DNA of 64,000 nucleotides, taken from Christiangramia lutea (lineage in GTDB: Bacteria > Bacteroidota > Bacteroidia > Flavobacteriales > Flavobacteriaceae). Positions 41,244-50,689 of the stretch are shown one piece after another. The notes under the pieces are model-generated. The model worked only from the letters and a program-made list of their open reading frames with translations, did not search any database and was not told where the DNA came from. Location: the NCBI RefSeq assembly GCF_022489035.1, contig NZ_JAKVTV010000002.1:1-64000 (forward strand), read 5' to 3'. The position numbers were made by a program, and so were the translations under genes. Numbering within the stretch: position 1 is the stretch's first letter; the number at the start of each line of letters is the position of its first letter.

Positions 41244-41705
41244 ATGAAGCTATCACCCTCAAAACTCAATTCTTTTTTAATGTTTAAATTACCAAGTGCC
41301 TGGTTATGTGGGGTGAGGGTAAGACATATAGACCAAACTGAATGTGAGGTAGGAGTTAGACACCGCTGGATAAATCAAAATCCATTCAACTCCATGTATT
41401 TTGCCGTGCAGGCCATGGCGGCAGAATTAAGTACAGGAGCACTTGTAATGAGTAAGATTCAGGAATCTAATAAGAAGGTGTCTATGCTCGTTGCTCAGAA
41501 TAAGGCAAGTTTCACTAAAAAAGCTACCGGTAAAATCAAATTTACCTGTTATGACGGTAATAAAGTGAATGAGGCTTTAGAGAAAACAATAGAAACAGGA
41601 GAAGGACAAACGTTCTGGATGAAATCTGTTGGAATAAATGAAGATGGAATAGAAGTTTCGGTTTTTGAATTTGAATGGACTGTTAAACTTAAGTCAAAGC
41701 GGTAA
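41244..41705 (+). CDS. DUF4442/thioesterase-superfamily protein
   Basis: This 153-residue hot-dog-fold protein has 'VRVRHIDQTECEVGVRHRWINQNPFNSMYFAVQAMAAELSTGAL' spanning its central helix. DUF4442 proteins are acyl-CoA thioesterase-like. It starts ATG at 41244 after a 168-base gap and is followed 64 bases later by the AIM24-like gene. Confidence 0.85.
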   Translation: MKLSPSKLNSFLMFKLPSAWLCGVRVRHIDQTECEVGVRHRWINQNPFNSMYFAVQAMAAELSTGALVMSKIQESNKKVSMLVAQNKASFTKKATGKIKFTCYDGNKVNEALEKTIETGEGQTFWMKSVGINEDGIEVSVFEFEWTVKLKSKR

Positions 41706-41768
41706 CAGAAACCTCAGGATCTATACCTATAGATTAGATTTACAATTCATCAATCAAAAATTTTAATT

Positions 41769-42569
41769 ATGAATGCACATGAAATAGATTACCAGATCTT
41801 CGGGGAAGAAATGCAGTACGTAGAGCTCGAGCTGGATCCTCAGGAGGCCGTAATCGCTGAAGCCGGAAACTTTATGATGATGGACAGCGGTATAAAAATG
41901 GATACCATTTTTGGAGATGGTTCCAAACAGGATGAAGGATTCCTGGGAAAAGTTCTTGGTGCTGGTAAAAGGCTTCTTACAGGTGAAAGTCTCTTTATGA
42001 CTATTTTTTCTAACGAGGTACAGGGCAAAAAGAAGATTAGTTTTGCTTCACCTTATCCTGGTAAGGTTATCCCGATAGATCTCACTCGTTTTAAAGGTAA
42101 ATTTATCTGCCAGAAAGATGCCTTCCTATGCGCGGCCAAAGGAGTTTCCATTGGTATAGAATTCAGTAAGAAACTTGGCCGAGGCTTTTTTGGAGGCGAA
42201 GGCTTTATCATGCAAAAAGTGGAAGGAGACGGGATGGCATTTGTTCATGCCGGCGGAACCATGGCCAGAAAGGAATTACAGCCTGGAGAGAAATTGAAAG
42301 TAGATACCGGCTGTATTATTGGTTTTGATCAAACTGTAGATTACGATATAGAATTTGTGGGAGGAATAAGAAATACCCTTTTTGGAGGCGAAGGATTGTT
42401 CTTTGCAACCTTAACCGGACCAGGTACAGTGTATATACAATCTTTACCTTTTAGCCGACTTGCCAGCAGAATTCATCAGGCTGCCCCACAAGGAGGCGGA
42501 AAAGATAAAGGAGAAGGAAGTATCCTCGGCGGAATTGGTGATGTAATAAGTGGAGATAATCGTTTTTAA
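41769..42569 (+). CDS. AIM24/TIGR00266-family protein
   Basis: This 266-residue protein has the Trp-RNA-binding attenuator-like beta fold. It includes 'YVELELDPQEAVIAEAGNFMMMDSGI', the glycine-rich 'GRGFFGGEGFIMQKVEGDGMAFVHAGG' near 150, and 'NTLFGGEGLFFATLTGPGTVYIQSLP' near 210. Such proteins form oligomers in membranes or cytosol and their function is not settled. No signal peptide is seen. Confidence 0.88.
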   Translation: MNAHEIDYQIFGEEMQYVELELDPQEAVIAEAGNFMMMDSGIKMDTIFGDGSKQDEGFLGKVLGAGKRLLTGESLFMTIFSNEVQGKKKISFASPYPGKVIPIDLTRFKGKFICQKDAFLCAAKGVSIGIEFSKKLGRGFFGGEGFIMQKVEGDGMAFVHAGGTMARKELQPGEKLKVDTGCIIGFDQTVDYDIEFVGGIRNTLFGGEGLFFATLTGPGTVYIQSLPFSRLASRIHQAAPQGGGKDKGEGSILGGIGDVISGDNRF

Positions 42570-42704
42570 GATTATTAAAACTTGAAAAATTTTGTTAAAA
42601 TGAAATAGGTTTTCTATATTTAACCTACCAAAAAATCATACTGCCTATAGTAGAATACTACTTATTATTGTCAACCTAACTTTAACTTAAATCAATTTCA
42701 AATT

Positions 42705-42902
42705 ATGGCGAGAGCGATGTTTGAATACACCAAAACTGTACTGAATAAGGTAAGTTTTGATGCTAATTTGTTCTGTAAAGAGGTTAAAAAAGCGATCGAT
42801 CGATTACTACCTCATGAAATAGAGGAGCTGAGATTATGGATAATCGCTTTAACCAGGCAGAATCCCGAACTTAATCAATGTTTAATTTATTTAAATACTT
42901 AA
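42705..42902 (+). CDS. Small 65-residue hypothetical protein
   Basis: The protein is cytoplasmic and helical ('MFEYTKTVLNKVSFDANLFCKEVKKAIDRLLPHEIEELRLWIIAL'). It is found as a small conserved ORF in Flavobacteriia (from memory). It starts ATG at 42705 and stops next to a strong terminator, which supports a real transcript. Function unknown. Confidence 0.72.
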   Translation: MARAMFEYTKTVLNKVSFDANLFCKEVKKAIDRLLPHEIEELRLWIIALTRQNPELNQCLIYLNT

Positions 42903-42904
42903 AA

Positions 42905-42931
42905 AAAAGCGGCTTTTAGCCGCTTTTTTTT
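42905..42931. terminator. Bidirectional terminator between the 65-aa gene and the LysR gene
   Basis: AAAGCGGC pairs with GCCGCTTT around a five-base loop, flanked by A and T runs in both directions. The minus-strand LysR gene ends within it (stop 42930). Confidence 0.88.
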
Positions 42932-43889
42932 AATTGGTGGTATAGTCTTTCTTTTTATTGAGTGGACTAATAATTTGCACATTCTGAAAAGTGATTGCAC
43001 CTTTCACAACGCCCGCAATAGTGCTTCGTATCGCTTCTATGATCTGCATTTTCAACTCACTTCGGTTATAGATTAAGCTCACCTCTCTGGCCGGAACCGG
43101 ATCTTTGAACATTCTAAGGTTCTTTTTTTCAGATTCTTTCAGGTCCAGTGTGTGTAAATAAGGAAGCAGGGTCATACCTAGCCCTTCATTTGCTAATTTA
43201 ATAAGTGTTTCGAAACTTCCGCTTTCCAGTTGTAATTGATCCTCACCATACTCCCTTGAAGCTTTACATAGATTGATGATTCCATCTTTAAAACAGTGAC
43301 CATCCTCGAGTAACAGGATCTTATTAATATCCAGGTCTTCCACGTTGATCTTTTCAGAATCATTACTCATTTGATCTGAAGGGATGTATGGTACAAAAGG
43401 CTCATAATAGAGAACATTCTCTTTGATGCCTTCAATTTCCAGTGGAGTAGCCGCGATAGCTGCATCTAAATGACCTTCCTTTAATTTTTCCAGAATGGCT
43501 TCGGTATGTAGCTCTTCGATTTTAAGTTTTACCTTGGGATATTTCTTCATAAAACTACCAATGAACATTGGTAGAAGAGTAGGCATTATGGTTGGGATCA
43601 CCCCAAGCCTGAAAATTCCGCCTATAAAACCTTTTTGCTGATCCACGATATCCTGTATCCTGTCACTTTCATTTACAATGTTCCGGGCCTGCTGCACTAT
43701 TTTTTCTCCAACTTCAGTAAGTTGAATTGGTTTTTTAGTACGGTCGAAAATAGTAACTTCAAGCTCCTCTTCCAGTTTCTGGATCTGCATACTTAAAGTA
43801 GGCTGGGTTACAAAGACCTTTTGGGCAGCTTTTGTAAAGTTTTTATGTTCTGCTACGGCTAGAACGTAATGGAGTTGGGTAATTGTCAT
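42930..43889 (-). CDS. LysR-family transcriptional regulator, OxyR-like
   Basis: This 319-residue regulator has an N-terminal HTH ('MTITQLHYVLAVAEHKNFTKAAQKVFVTQPTLSMQIQKLEEEL') and a C-terminal effector-binding domain. 'EDGHCFKDGIINLCKAS' near residue 200-215 has two Cys at the spacing that forms the peroxide-sensing disulfide in OxyR, and 'TLLPYLHTL' is also typical. It probably activates peroxide-defence genes. It stands alone. Confidence 0.85.
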   Translation of the reverse strand: MTITQLHYVLAVAEHKNFTKAAQKVFVTQPTLSMQIQKLEEELEVTIFDRTKKPIQLTEVGEKIVQQARNIVNESDRIQDIVDQQKGFIGGIFRLGVIPTIMPTLLPMFIGSFMKKYPKVKLKIEELHTEAILEKLKEGHLDAAIAATPLEIEGIKENVLYYEPFVPYIPSDQMSNDSEKINVEDLDINKILLLEDGHCFKDGIINLCKASREYGEDQLQLESGSFETLIKLANEGLGMTLLPYLHTLDLKESEKKNLRMFKDPVPAREVSLIYNRSELKMQIIEAIRSTIAGVVKGAITFQNVQIISPLNKKKDYTTN

Positions 43890-43967
43890 TTTGGTGATTT
43901 ACTTGTTACAAAGGTATAAGTTTTTCTTATTTTAAATAAGAATTAACTTTGTTTTATCTATTAAAAA

Positions 43968-43990
43968 ACCCTTCCTGATGCAGAAGGGTT
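43968..43990 (-). terminator. Terminator of the DUF2141 gene
   Basis: AACCCTTC pairs with GAAGGGTT; on the minus strand the T run follows. It sits 50 bases beyond the stop of the gene at 44040. Confidence 0.85.
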
Positions 43991-44039
43991 TAATGATGAT
44001 TAATTGATTGATGAAATGATTCTGGCTTATTTTATCTTT

Positions 44040-44456
44040 TTAGAATCTAATCTCTAATTCTTTTTTCTCGCCGCTAAATTCAAATTTTGACTCTTCCCAA
44101 ACAGGAGGTCCGTATGGCATCGTATTCCCACTTGAGCCATAACTTTCCTGGGGCATTCCGTTTGCATCAAAATCCATTTTGCCATTTCCGTTTTTATCGT
44201 GCATTACGAGAACGGCATAAGTTCCTGCAGGGACACTTTCAAAATTAGCGATGGCTTTTCCGTCTTTGATCTCAGCATCTACAGAGAATTCCGGGGCAGA
44301 TTTCATGAATGTTTCTGCAGAATAAAGACCGAATCTAACATTTCCTTCAGTCCCGCTAACATTAGGTACTGTCGCGGTGATGCTTCCTGTTTCTTCTGTT
44401 TGAGCCTGAACTAAGGATCCTAATAAAATGGCTACTAATACAGCTATTGTTTTCAT
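44040..44456 (-). CDS. DUF2141 exported protein
   Basis: This 138-residue protein has a signal peptide ('TIAVLVAILLGSLVQAQ') and a DUF2141 beta-sandwich: 'NVRFGLYSAETFMKSAPEF', 'VPAGTYAVLVMHDKNGNGKMDFDANGMPQESYG'. The 'DKNGNGKMDFD' loop resembles a calcium-binding repeat. Function unknown. An isolated gene with its own terminator. Confidence 0.88.
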   Translation of the reverse strand: MKTIAVLVAILLGSLVQAQTEETGSITATVPNVSGTEGNVRFGLYSAETFMKSAPEFSVDAEIKDGKAIANFESVPAGTYAVLVMHDKNGNGKMDFDANGMPQESYGSSGNTMPYGPPVWEESKFEFSGEKKELEIRF

Positions 44457-44558
44457 AATACTATTGTTTTTTGATTATGAAACAAACTTATGTTCAAACA
44501 CTTGCCTTAAGAAAAATTAATTACCGAATTGTAGAAAAAATAATCTGAACCGTAAATA

Positions 44559-45890
44559 TTAGAGTAATCCTCTGGATTTTATCTCCAGGTATTTATTTAT
44601 AGCGTTGATGCTTAAGTCTTCCGGTGGAGTTAGCAAGGTTTGGATCCCATGTCTATGAAGTTCTTTGGCCATGAGAAGCTTATTGTTTGAAAATTGCTCA
44701 GCAATCGTTTGATGAGCACTTTCACTCACATTTTCTGGGTCTATCTTGGTGAGCCTGGTCATTTCTGTATTTTCAAAAAAGATCACAACTAACAAGTGTT
44801 GTTTCGAAAGTGCCGTAAGAAAAGGAAGTTGACGTTTTAAGCCAGACATATGTTCAAAATTGGTATAAAGCATAAGGAGGCTTCGATGACTTATGTGTTT
44901 CCTTACCCTTGAATACAACAAACTAAAGTCACTGTCATAGAAACCAGTATCAACATTATATAATGCTTCAAGTATCCTGCTTAACTGATTCAATTTTGAA
45001 CTTGCCTTCTGAAGGTTATCAACCTTATTAGAGAAGGACATCATCCCAACTTTATCTTTCTTCTTCAAGGCTATGTTCGAAAAGGCTAGTGTACTGTTAA
45101 TAGCATAATCAAGAAGACTTAAACCTTCAAAGGGCATTTTCATCATTCGTCCGCAGTCTATCAAGGAATACACCGGTTGAGACCGTTCATCCTGAAACTG
45201 GTTTACCATTAAATTGCCATGTTTCGCAGTAGCTTTCCAGTTAATGGTACGCACATCATCACCACGAACATATTCCTTGATCTGTTCAAATTCCATGGTA
45301 TGACCAATTCTTCGAATTCGCTTAATTCCATGCAGGCTAATCTTTTGATCTAGTGCAAGAAAATCCAGTTTCTTCATTTGAATGAAAGATGGATAAACTT
45401 TAACCATTTGATCTTTATTGAAAACGTATCTTCTTTTGGCCAGTTTCAAGAAAGTAGAGGCATATAAATTGAGGTTGCCGAAGACATATTCTCCCCTGTG
45501 CAATGGTTTTAGTTTATAATCGAAAACTATTTGATCATGTGCCTGTAGCACGATCTTTTTAAGGAAATCTCGTTTTTGAAATTGAACAGGTATCTCGTCT
45601 ATGACTTCTGTATAAACCCTGAAACCATATTTGTTGCTAATATTAATCTCAACATTATTTTCATCTGAGTTCGAAAACTTTTCAGGTAACATCCTGTCAG
45701 CTTCAATGCCATTATTCCTATATAAGGCTATCATATCAAAAAATAACAGGACGAGGATGAAACTGGCAGTTATCCAGGTGGGACTGTATAAAAATTCGAT
45801 CCAGTAGGACAGAAGAAATAGTATGGAAATACCAAAAAGGATATAAAATAACCTTCTGCCGAGATATAATGATTTAATGAAACTTATCAC
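44559..45890 (-). CDS. DUF58-domain membrane protein
   Basis: This 443-residue protein has two N-terminal helices (18-36, 40-60) and the DUF58 domain in the second half ('EQIKEYVRGDDVRTINWKATAKHGNLMVNQFQDERSQPVYSLIDCGRMM'), followed by a vWA-like 'LDYAINSTLAFSNIALKKKDKVG'. DUF58 proteins pair with MoxR ATPases as a chaperone-like unit. Its start overlaps the MoxR gene's stop by one base. Confidence 0.9.
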   Translation of the reverse strand: MISFIKSLYLGRRLFYILFGISILFLLSYWIEFLYSPTWITASFILVLLFFDMIALYRNNGIEADRMLPEKFSNSDENNVEINISNKYGFRVYTEVIDEIPVQFQKRDFLKKIVLQAHDQIVFDYKLKPLHRGEYVFGNLNLYASTFLKLAKRRYVFNKDQMVKVYPSFIQMKKLDFLALDQKISLHGIKRIRRIGHTMEFEQIKEYVRGDDVRTINWKATAKHGNLMVNQFQDERSQPVYSLIDCGRMMKMPFEGLSLLDYAINSTLAFSNIALKKKDKVGMMSFSNKVDNLQKASSKLNQLSRILEALYNVDTGFYDSDFSLLYSRVRKHISHRSLLMLYTNFEHMSGLKRQLPFLTALSKQHLLVVIFFENTEMTRLTKIDPENVSESAHQTIAEQFSNNKLLMAKELHRHGIQTLLTPPEDLSINAINKYLEIKSRGLL

Positions 45891-46894
45891 TACCTGGGGA
45901 TTTCTATAGATTGAGCGATCATATCTATGACTGAACCAGCCGTCATTCCTTCCATTTCCCGGTCTGGAGATAAGATTAAGCGATGACTTAGAATAGGTTT
46001 CAGCGAATTCTTGATATCCTCTGGAATTACAAAATCACGACCATTTATCGCAGCGAAAGATTTTGCGGCATTCATAATCGCAATAGATGCACGCGGACTC
46101 GCACCTAGATATAAATGCGGATGATTCCTCGTTTTATTTACTATCTCAGCGATATAATTTAGAAGTTTTTCCTCAATTAGGATCTCGTGGATCTGGTCCC
46201 GCAGCTCAGCTATTTTTTCCGGAGTTAAAACAGCTTCAATTTCTGTCTCTGGTAATCTTCCTTTTCTCTCGTGATGGGTTTTCAGTATTTCAACTTCATC
46301 CTTAAAATCTGGATAATCTACATTAATTTTGAACAGAAACCTGTCTAGTTGTGCTTCGGGTAGAGCATAGGTTCCTTCTTGTTCTATCGGATTTTGTGTT
46401 GCCAGAACCATAAATGGAGCTTCCATTTTAAACCTTTTCCCGTCTATGGTGATCTGCCGTTCCTCCATGACTTCAAAAAGTGCTGCCTGGGTTTTAGCCG
46501 GTGCGCGGTTTATCTCATCAATTAAGATGATATTTGAAAAAACAGGCCCTTTTTTAAATTCGAATTCAGAGGTTTTCATATTGAAAACCGAAGTTCCCAG
46601 AACATCACTTGGCATAAGGTCTGGCGTGAACTGGATTCTGCTGAAATCAGTTTTAAGACATTTTGCAAATAATTTAGCAGTAATGGTTTTGGCAACTCCG
46701 GGCACTCCTTCAATTAGAACGTGCCCATTAGACAAAAGACCCACAATTAGCAGTTCTATGAAGTTCTCCTGTCCAACGATCACCCTGGAAAGCTGCCCTT
46801 TCAAACTTTCTACAGATGCTTTAAGTCCTTCTAACGGAATCCTGTTTTCGAATTTGAGATCCTTTTCCTCCGGGTTTAATTGTTCGTTATCCAT
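45890..46894 (-). CDS. MoxR-family AAA+ ATPase
   Basis: This 334-residue ATPase has Walker A 'GVPGVAKTITAK' near 58, Walker B 'IILIDEINRAPAKTQAALFEVMEERQ' near 127, sensor 1 'LATQNPIEQEGTYALPEAQLDRF' near 165 and the C-terminal lid. MoxR ATPases drive assembly or activation of partner vWA proteins; here the partner is the adjacent DUF58 protein. The gene overlaps both neighbours. Confidence 0.93.
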   Translation of the reverse strand: MDNEQLNPEEKDLKFENRIPLEGLKASVESLKGQLSRVIVGQENFIELLIVGLLSNGHVLIEGVPGVAKTITAKLFAKCLKTDFSRIQFTPDLMPSDVLGTSVFNMKTSEFEFKKGPVFSNIILIDEINRAPAKTQAALFEVMEERQITIDGKRFKMEAPFMVLATQNPIEQEGTYALPEAQLDRFLFKINVDYPDFKDEVEILKTHHERKGRLPETEIEAVLTPEKIAELRDQIHEILIEEKLLNYIAEIVNKTRNHPHLYLGASPRASIAIMNAAKSFAAINGRDFVIPEDIKNSLKPILSHRLILSPDREMEGMTAGSVIDMIAQSIEIPR

Positions 46895-48083
46895 GCTTTC
46901 TCTTAAATGTATTTATATGTTTGGCTAGCTCAAAAAAGCTTTTCTTGTCACTATAAGGTCTTTCCTGAAAATTAAAGATTCTTTCAAAGAGCTTTTTCGT
47001 TTCATCGATATTATTTTCAGATTTTTCTGATAGGTCCTTATAGAACTGATCGTTTATCTGAGAAGTATCTAACCTATATTTACTTCTTATTTGTTCCATG
47101 AAAATGGAGATTTTTTTGATTCCCAGTTCATAGAACTTTCCTTTTTCTACGTACAATTGAGAAATTGTCCTGGTGAATTCGTAAGACTTGTTTTCAGTAG
47201 GCTCTACTACCGGTATGGTTCTCTGTCTCCTTTTCCCTTCGAAGAGAATGAAGAGAATTCCCGATATCAGGACAAAATAATAGGCCCATTTTAATGGCCG
47301 GTTATTTAAAAGAATATATAAGGGAGAGCTGAAAAAACTTTTTCCCGATTTATAATATGAATCCCAAAGCACCGGACCTTCATCCAGATAGGCCAGTAAG
47401 GCCTCATTGTATCTGTGGTTCTCGTTCTTTAATAAAAAATAATTACTGAAGGCCTGGGGAGTGGAATGTAAAAAGATTTGTCCCTCGCCAAAAGCAGTCT
47501 TTAAAAAATTTATTTTTTCATCCCTTTTTGTTTCTCCAAAGGATGCCGTTCCCAGCACTATATTTTCAGTCGTGTCTATTTTTTTAAAGAAAACGGCAGG
47601 CAGATCATGATCAAATTCCAGTTCTTCTTCCAGTTTAATTTCAGAATTCACCAGGTTTAGCCTGGGTCTTGACTTGAAATCTTCACCTTCTATATAGCTC
47701 GCTAATTCAATGCCCAAAGTATCCGCCAGGTTATTGCCAAAATCGTAGGCAGAAACGAACAGATTATTACCTTCTGAAACCCAGTTCAAAATCTGGTCTA
47801 ACTCATTGTCATCAAAATTCACATAGTTGTTAAGGAAAAAGTAGGTGCCAGATTTCGGAGAAGAATTCAAGTATTCATATGGAGGAATTCGAATTTCTTC
47901 GATCTGGTCCATTTTCCGATCTTTCCAGCTTTCATAGAAAACAAAAGTTCCCAGGGGAATCTTATCAAAATTCGTATAACTGGGTGCCCAGTTAACGGGA
48001 TCGGGTTCATTGCTTTCCAGCCAGACAAGTGAAATTATGAGTAGGAGGAATAATCCAAGAGCTAACTTATAGGTGTTATTCAT
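46887..48083 (-). CDS. DUF4350-domain membrane protein
   Basis: This 398-residue protein has an N-terminal helix ('LALGLFLLLIISLVW'), a large extracytoplasmic domain ('PLGTFVFYESWKDRKMDQIEEIRIPPYEYLNSSPKSGTYFFLNNYVNFDDNELDQILNWVSEGNNLFVSAYDFG', DUF4350 core), a second helix near 265 and a cytoplasmic tail. The ATG at 48083 is preferred to an in-frame TTG six bases upstream. Overlaps the next gene and the MoxR gene by 8 bases. Confidence 0.85.
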   Translation of the reverse strand: MNNTYKLALGLFLLLIISLVWLESNEPDPVNWAPSYTNFDKIPLGTFVFYESWKDRKMDQIEEIRIPPYEYLNSSPKSGTYFFLNNYVNFDDNELDQILNWVSEGNNLFVSAYDFGNNLADTLGIELASYIEGEDFKSRPRLNLVNSEIKLEEELEFDHDLPAVFFKKIDTTENIVLGTASFGETKRDEKINFLKTAFGEGQIFLHSTPQAFSNYFLLKNENHRYNEALLAYLDEGPVLWDSYYKSGKSFFSSPLYILLNNRPLKWAYYFVLISGILFILFEGKRRQRTIPVVEPTENKSYEFTRTISQLYVEKGKFYELGIKKISIFMEQIRSKYRLDTSQINDQFYKDLSEKSENNIDETKKLFERIFNFQERPYSDKKSFFELAKHINTFKRKHG

Positions 48084-48837
48084 GACCAAAAGAATTTAGG
48101 GAGTTGTCCATACTCTGGAAATTCTTCTCGATTTTTCTGTAATCAGCTTCAGAAACCTGGAAACTGCCATACCAAATGAATTCGTATAATTTAGAGATCT
48201 CGTAAAAATGTTTTCCTATCACATAATCTTCGATCTCCTCTGAATAATCTTTGTTTGTCTTTTGAAACTTGTAATCTATTAGGCGCAATTCATCAAGTTT
48301 GCGAAGCTCATCCAAATAATAATATCTTACAGCTAGCCGGAATTCACCGTTATTGACTGCTTTTTTGATCAGTTTAGGAAGATCTTCTTTTTTAACCAGT
48401 TCTTCTTCCTCAGTAAGAAAAACGTCGCTGGTTTTTGGTTGTTGAAGCATTCTTCCACCTGGATTTAACCGTGAAAAAAGCCAGGCAACCAGCCCTAAAA
48501 GAACAAGCAATAATATGAAGGGAACTATACTGATTATCAAAGCCAGTACACTATTTGGCTCATAATCGCCGAAAAGCCAGTTCATGAATTGCTGGTATTT
48601 CGCATTCAGCCATTTTTTGAACCTGGTCCACCAACTCTCATTTTCCGTATTCTGCAGATAATCAAATTCCTTCTGTGTCTTGTAAGCTTCAATTTTTTCC
48701 TGGTCAAATTCAATTGGGCTAAGACCGGAAGATTGATCATAACTTATCTCCTTCTTTTCAATAATTGAATCTTTTTCCTGCGGAAAAACATTTCCGAAAA
48801 AGAAACAGGTTAAAAGGATAAGAATGAATTTTTTCAA
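48076..48837 (-). CDS. DUF4129-domain membrane protein
   Basis: This 253-residue protein has a signal peptide, a central TM helix near 105-122 ('VLALIISIVPFILLLVLLGLVAW') and the C-terminal DUF4129 domain ('FRLAVRYYYLDELRKLDELRLIDYKFQKTNKDYSEEIEDYVIGKHFYEISKLYEFIWYGSFQVSEADY'). It is a standard member of the DUF58/MoxR operon. Function unknown, probably envelope or stress. Confidence 0.88.
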   Translation of the reverse strand: MKKFILILLTCFFFGNVFPQEKDSIIEKKEISYDQSSGLSPIEFDQEKIEAYKTQKEFDYLQNTENESWWTRFKKWLNAKYQQFMNWLFGDYEPNSVLALIISIVPFILLLVLLGLVAWLFSRLNPGGRMLQQPKTSDVFLTEEEELVKKEDLPKLIKKAVNNGEFRLAVRYYYLDELRKLDELRLIDYKFQKTNKDYSEEIEDYVIGKHFYEISKLYEFIWYGSFQVSEADYRKIEKNFQSMDNSLNSFGHE

Positions 48838-48839
48838 GA

Positions 48840-49700
48840 TTAATTGTTGTTTCCCAGGTTCTGGATGGTTTCATAAGTTCCGGTGAAGTTTTGCTTTTCA
48901 TTTAAATTGAAATAAACGAAAGCAACACCTATTGGAGTAATCGCATAAATAATATATTGTATGGTTGAAGTTACAATTGTAGCAATAATATATCCTGTTC
49001 CAAACAGATCCTCTGGGGTTGTAGCAGAACTTTCACTGGCTACTGTAAAAGCACGGATCATAAAATAAAAGATCATTGGCAACTGGAAAACCAAGCCTAT
49101 CAGGTAGACGATAATTCCTATGCAAAGAATCGTTGCGAAGGTCATCCACCAATTATCTTTAACCAGGCGGAATGCTGAAGTGAAACTTTCTTTTATGCCT
49201 TCTCTCCTGAAAACAAGTACAGCAGTAGTTAGACTTAGCGGAACTGCCAGGTAAATTCCCGGGATTATAAAAGCGATGGTTCCGGCGAAGATCAATACCC
49301 ATGAGATAAAAGTGAGTATTAGGAGTTTTCCAAAGTCTGCCTTCATTCCTGAGGAAACTTCGGAAGCCACTATGGTACCCTGGTTGTTGATATAGGATAG
49401 AATGATATGATAAACAGTGCCGGTCATGGTAGATACATATAGCAGATAGGCAAGCATCATCAACCCGAAAGGAAGAATGAATTCTGAGCTATCCGTACCA
49501 ATCGATCCAAAAAAAGACGAGCCAACGGCAGTCCAGGAATAATAGGAGAGGGCAGCAATTAAAAGCAGAAAAACAGGACCAACGATCCTTATAAATATCT
49601 TTCCTGCAGGTTTGTAATTCTGCCTTAGAAACTTAAAGGTTATACTTAAAATTTCTCCCAGCTCTCGCTGCTTTTTAAATTGGATCGGATCCTGGTTCAT
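48840..49700 (-). CDS. GPDPase-like membrane-domain (DUF975-type) protein
   Basis: This 286-residue protein has about six TM helices; 'GTIAFIIPGIYLAVPLSLTTAVLVFRREGIKESFTSAFRLVKDNWWMTF' is the characteristic core. It lacks a catalytic domain. The start overlaps the SpoIIM gene by 26 bases, and the stop is 3 bases before the DUF4129 gene. Confidence 0.8.
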   Translation of the reverse strand: MNQDPIQFKKQRELGEILSITFKFLRQNYKPAGKIFIRIVGPVFLLLIAALSYYSWTAVGSSFFGSIGTDSSEFILPFGLMMLAYLLYVSTMTGTVYHIILSYINNQGTIVASEVSSGMKADFGKLLILTFISWVLIFAGTIAFIIPGIYLAVPLSLTTAVLVFRREGIKESFTSAFRLVKDNWWMTFATILCIGIIVYLIGLVFQLPMIFYFMIRAFTVASESSATTPEDLFGTGYIIATIVTSTIQYIIYAITPIGVAFVYFNLNEKQNFTGTYETIQNLGNNN

Positions 49701-50655
49701 TTTTGGTTTTATTTGTTAGATATATTGGGTGGTAAACGTAATAGAATAGGATTAGTGCTAAGGATAAGCTAATGATGACTATGGCCATTAGATCTGGCAT
49801 ATCGGTTCGCCTGGTTACAAAACCCTCAAGAAATCCGGCAAGTACAAAAAACGGTATGGTGCTAATCACAATTTTTAACCCGTCTTTTACTCCCATCGTG
49901 AAAGATTTCAATCTAGAATAGGTGCCGGGAAAAAGAATGCTTTTGCCAACCACCAACCCTGCGCAGCCGGCTACAATAATTACTGAAATTTCTATAGTAC
50001 CATGAATCCAGATTGTTCTGGCCGATTCCCATAATAATCCTTTTTCATAAAAGAAGTATTGAAAACTTCCCAGCATTATGCCATTTTGCATGAGTAAAAA
50101 GACAGTGCCAACCCCGGCCAGGACGCCAAATGAGAATGCCAGAAGGGATACCCTTATATTATTAATAGTAATACCCAGAAACATATCTATTTCGTTCATT
50201 TTCTTATATACTGCCATTGGGTCGTTATTAGCAATATTCTCGAGAGTTGCATTCACATATCCATCTCCCAGGATAGATCTTACAAAGGCGGCATCGGTAG
50301 CTGAACTATATGCTCCAATTAGACAGAATCCCGCGAAGATCAGGAAACTTAGAAGCAATTGTTTTTGATGTTTATAAAAGGCTAAAGGGAATTCTTTAGT
50401 AAAGAAAGTGGTAAAGCGATTTCCAGATTCTTTCTTTGAGGTATAAATAGCCTGGTGAGCCTGTGAGGTAAGGCTGTTTAAAAAGGCAGTAGTATTGCTT
50501 GCTTTATAAAAGGTTTTGGAATAACTAAGGTCGTCACTTAATTCAATATAAATATCTGAAAGATTCTCTGGAGACAGGCTGCTACTATTTTGCAGGAGGC
50601 TTTCATACTTAACCCATTTATCTTTATTTTGCTTTACGAAAGCAGCCTCGCGCAT
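49675..50655 (-). CDS. SpoIIM-family (stage II sporulation protein M-like) membrane protein
   Basis: This 326-residue protein has five to six helices. 'TTFFTKEFPLAFYKHQKQLLLSFLIFAGFCLIGAYSS' and 'NNIRVSLLAFSFGVLAGVGTVFLLMQNGIMLGSFQYFF' then 'WIHGTIEISVIIVAGCAGLVVGKSILFPG' match the SpoIIM fold, common in non-sporulating Bacteroidota. The ATG at 50655 is preferred to a TTG seven codons upstream. First gene of the DUF58/MoxR operon; a 34-base gap separates it from the divergent RDD gene. Confidence 0.88.
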   Translation of the reverse strand: MREAAFVKQNKDKWVKYESLLQNSSSLSPENLSDIYIELSDDLSYSKTFYKASNTTAFLNSLTSQAHQAIYTSKKESGNRFTTFFTKEFPLAFYKHQKQLLLSFLIFAGFCLIGAYSSATDAAFVRSILGDGYVNATLENIANNDPMAVYKKMNEIDMFLGITINNIRVSLLAFSFGVLAGVGTVFLLMQNGIMLGSFQYFFYEKGLLWESARTIWIHGTIEISVIIVAGCAGLVVGKSILFPGTYSRLKSFTMGVKDGLKIVISTIPFFVLAGFLEGFVTRRTDMPDLMAIVIISLSLALILFYYVYHPIYLTNKTKNEPGSDPI

Positions 50656-50689
50656 TGTCTTTTGAATTAAACCCAAAGTAACATATTTA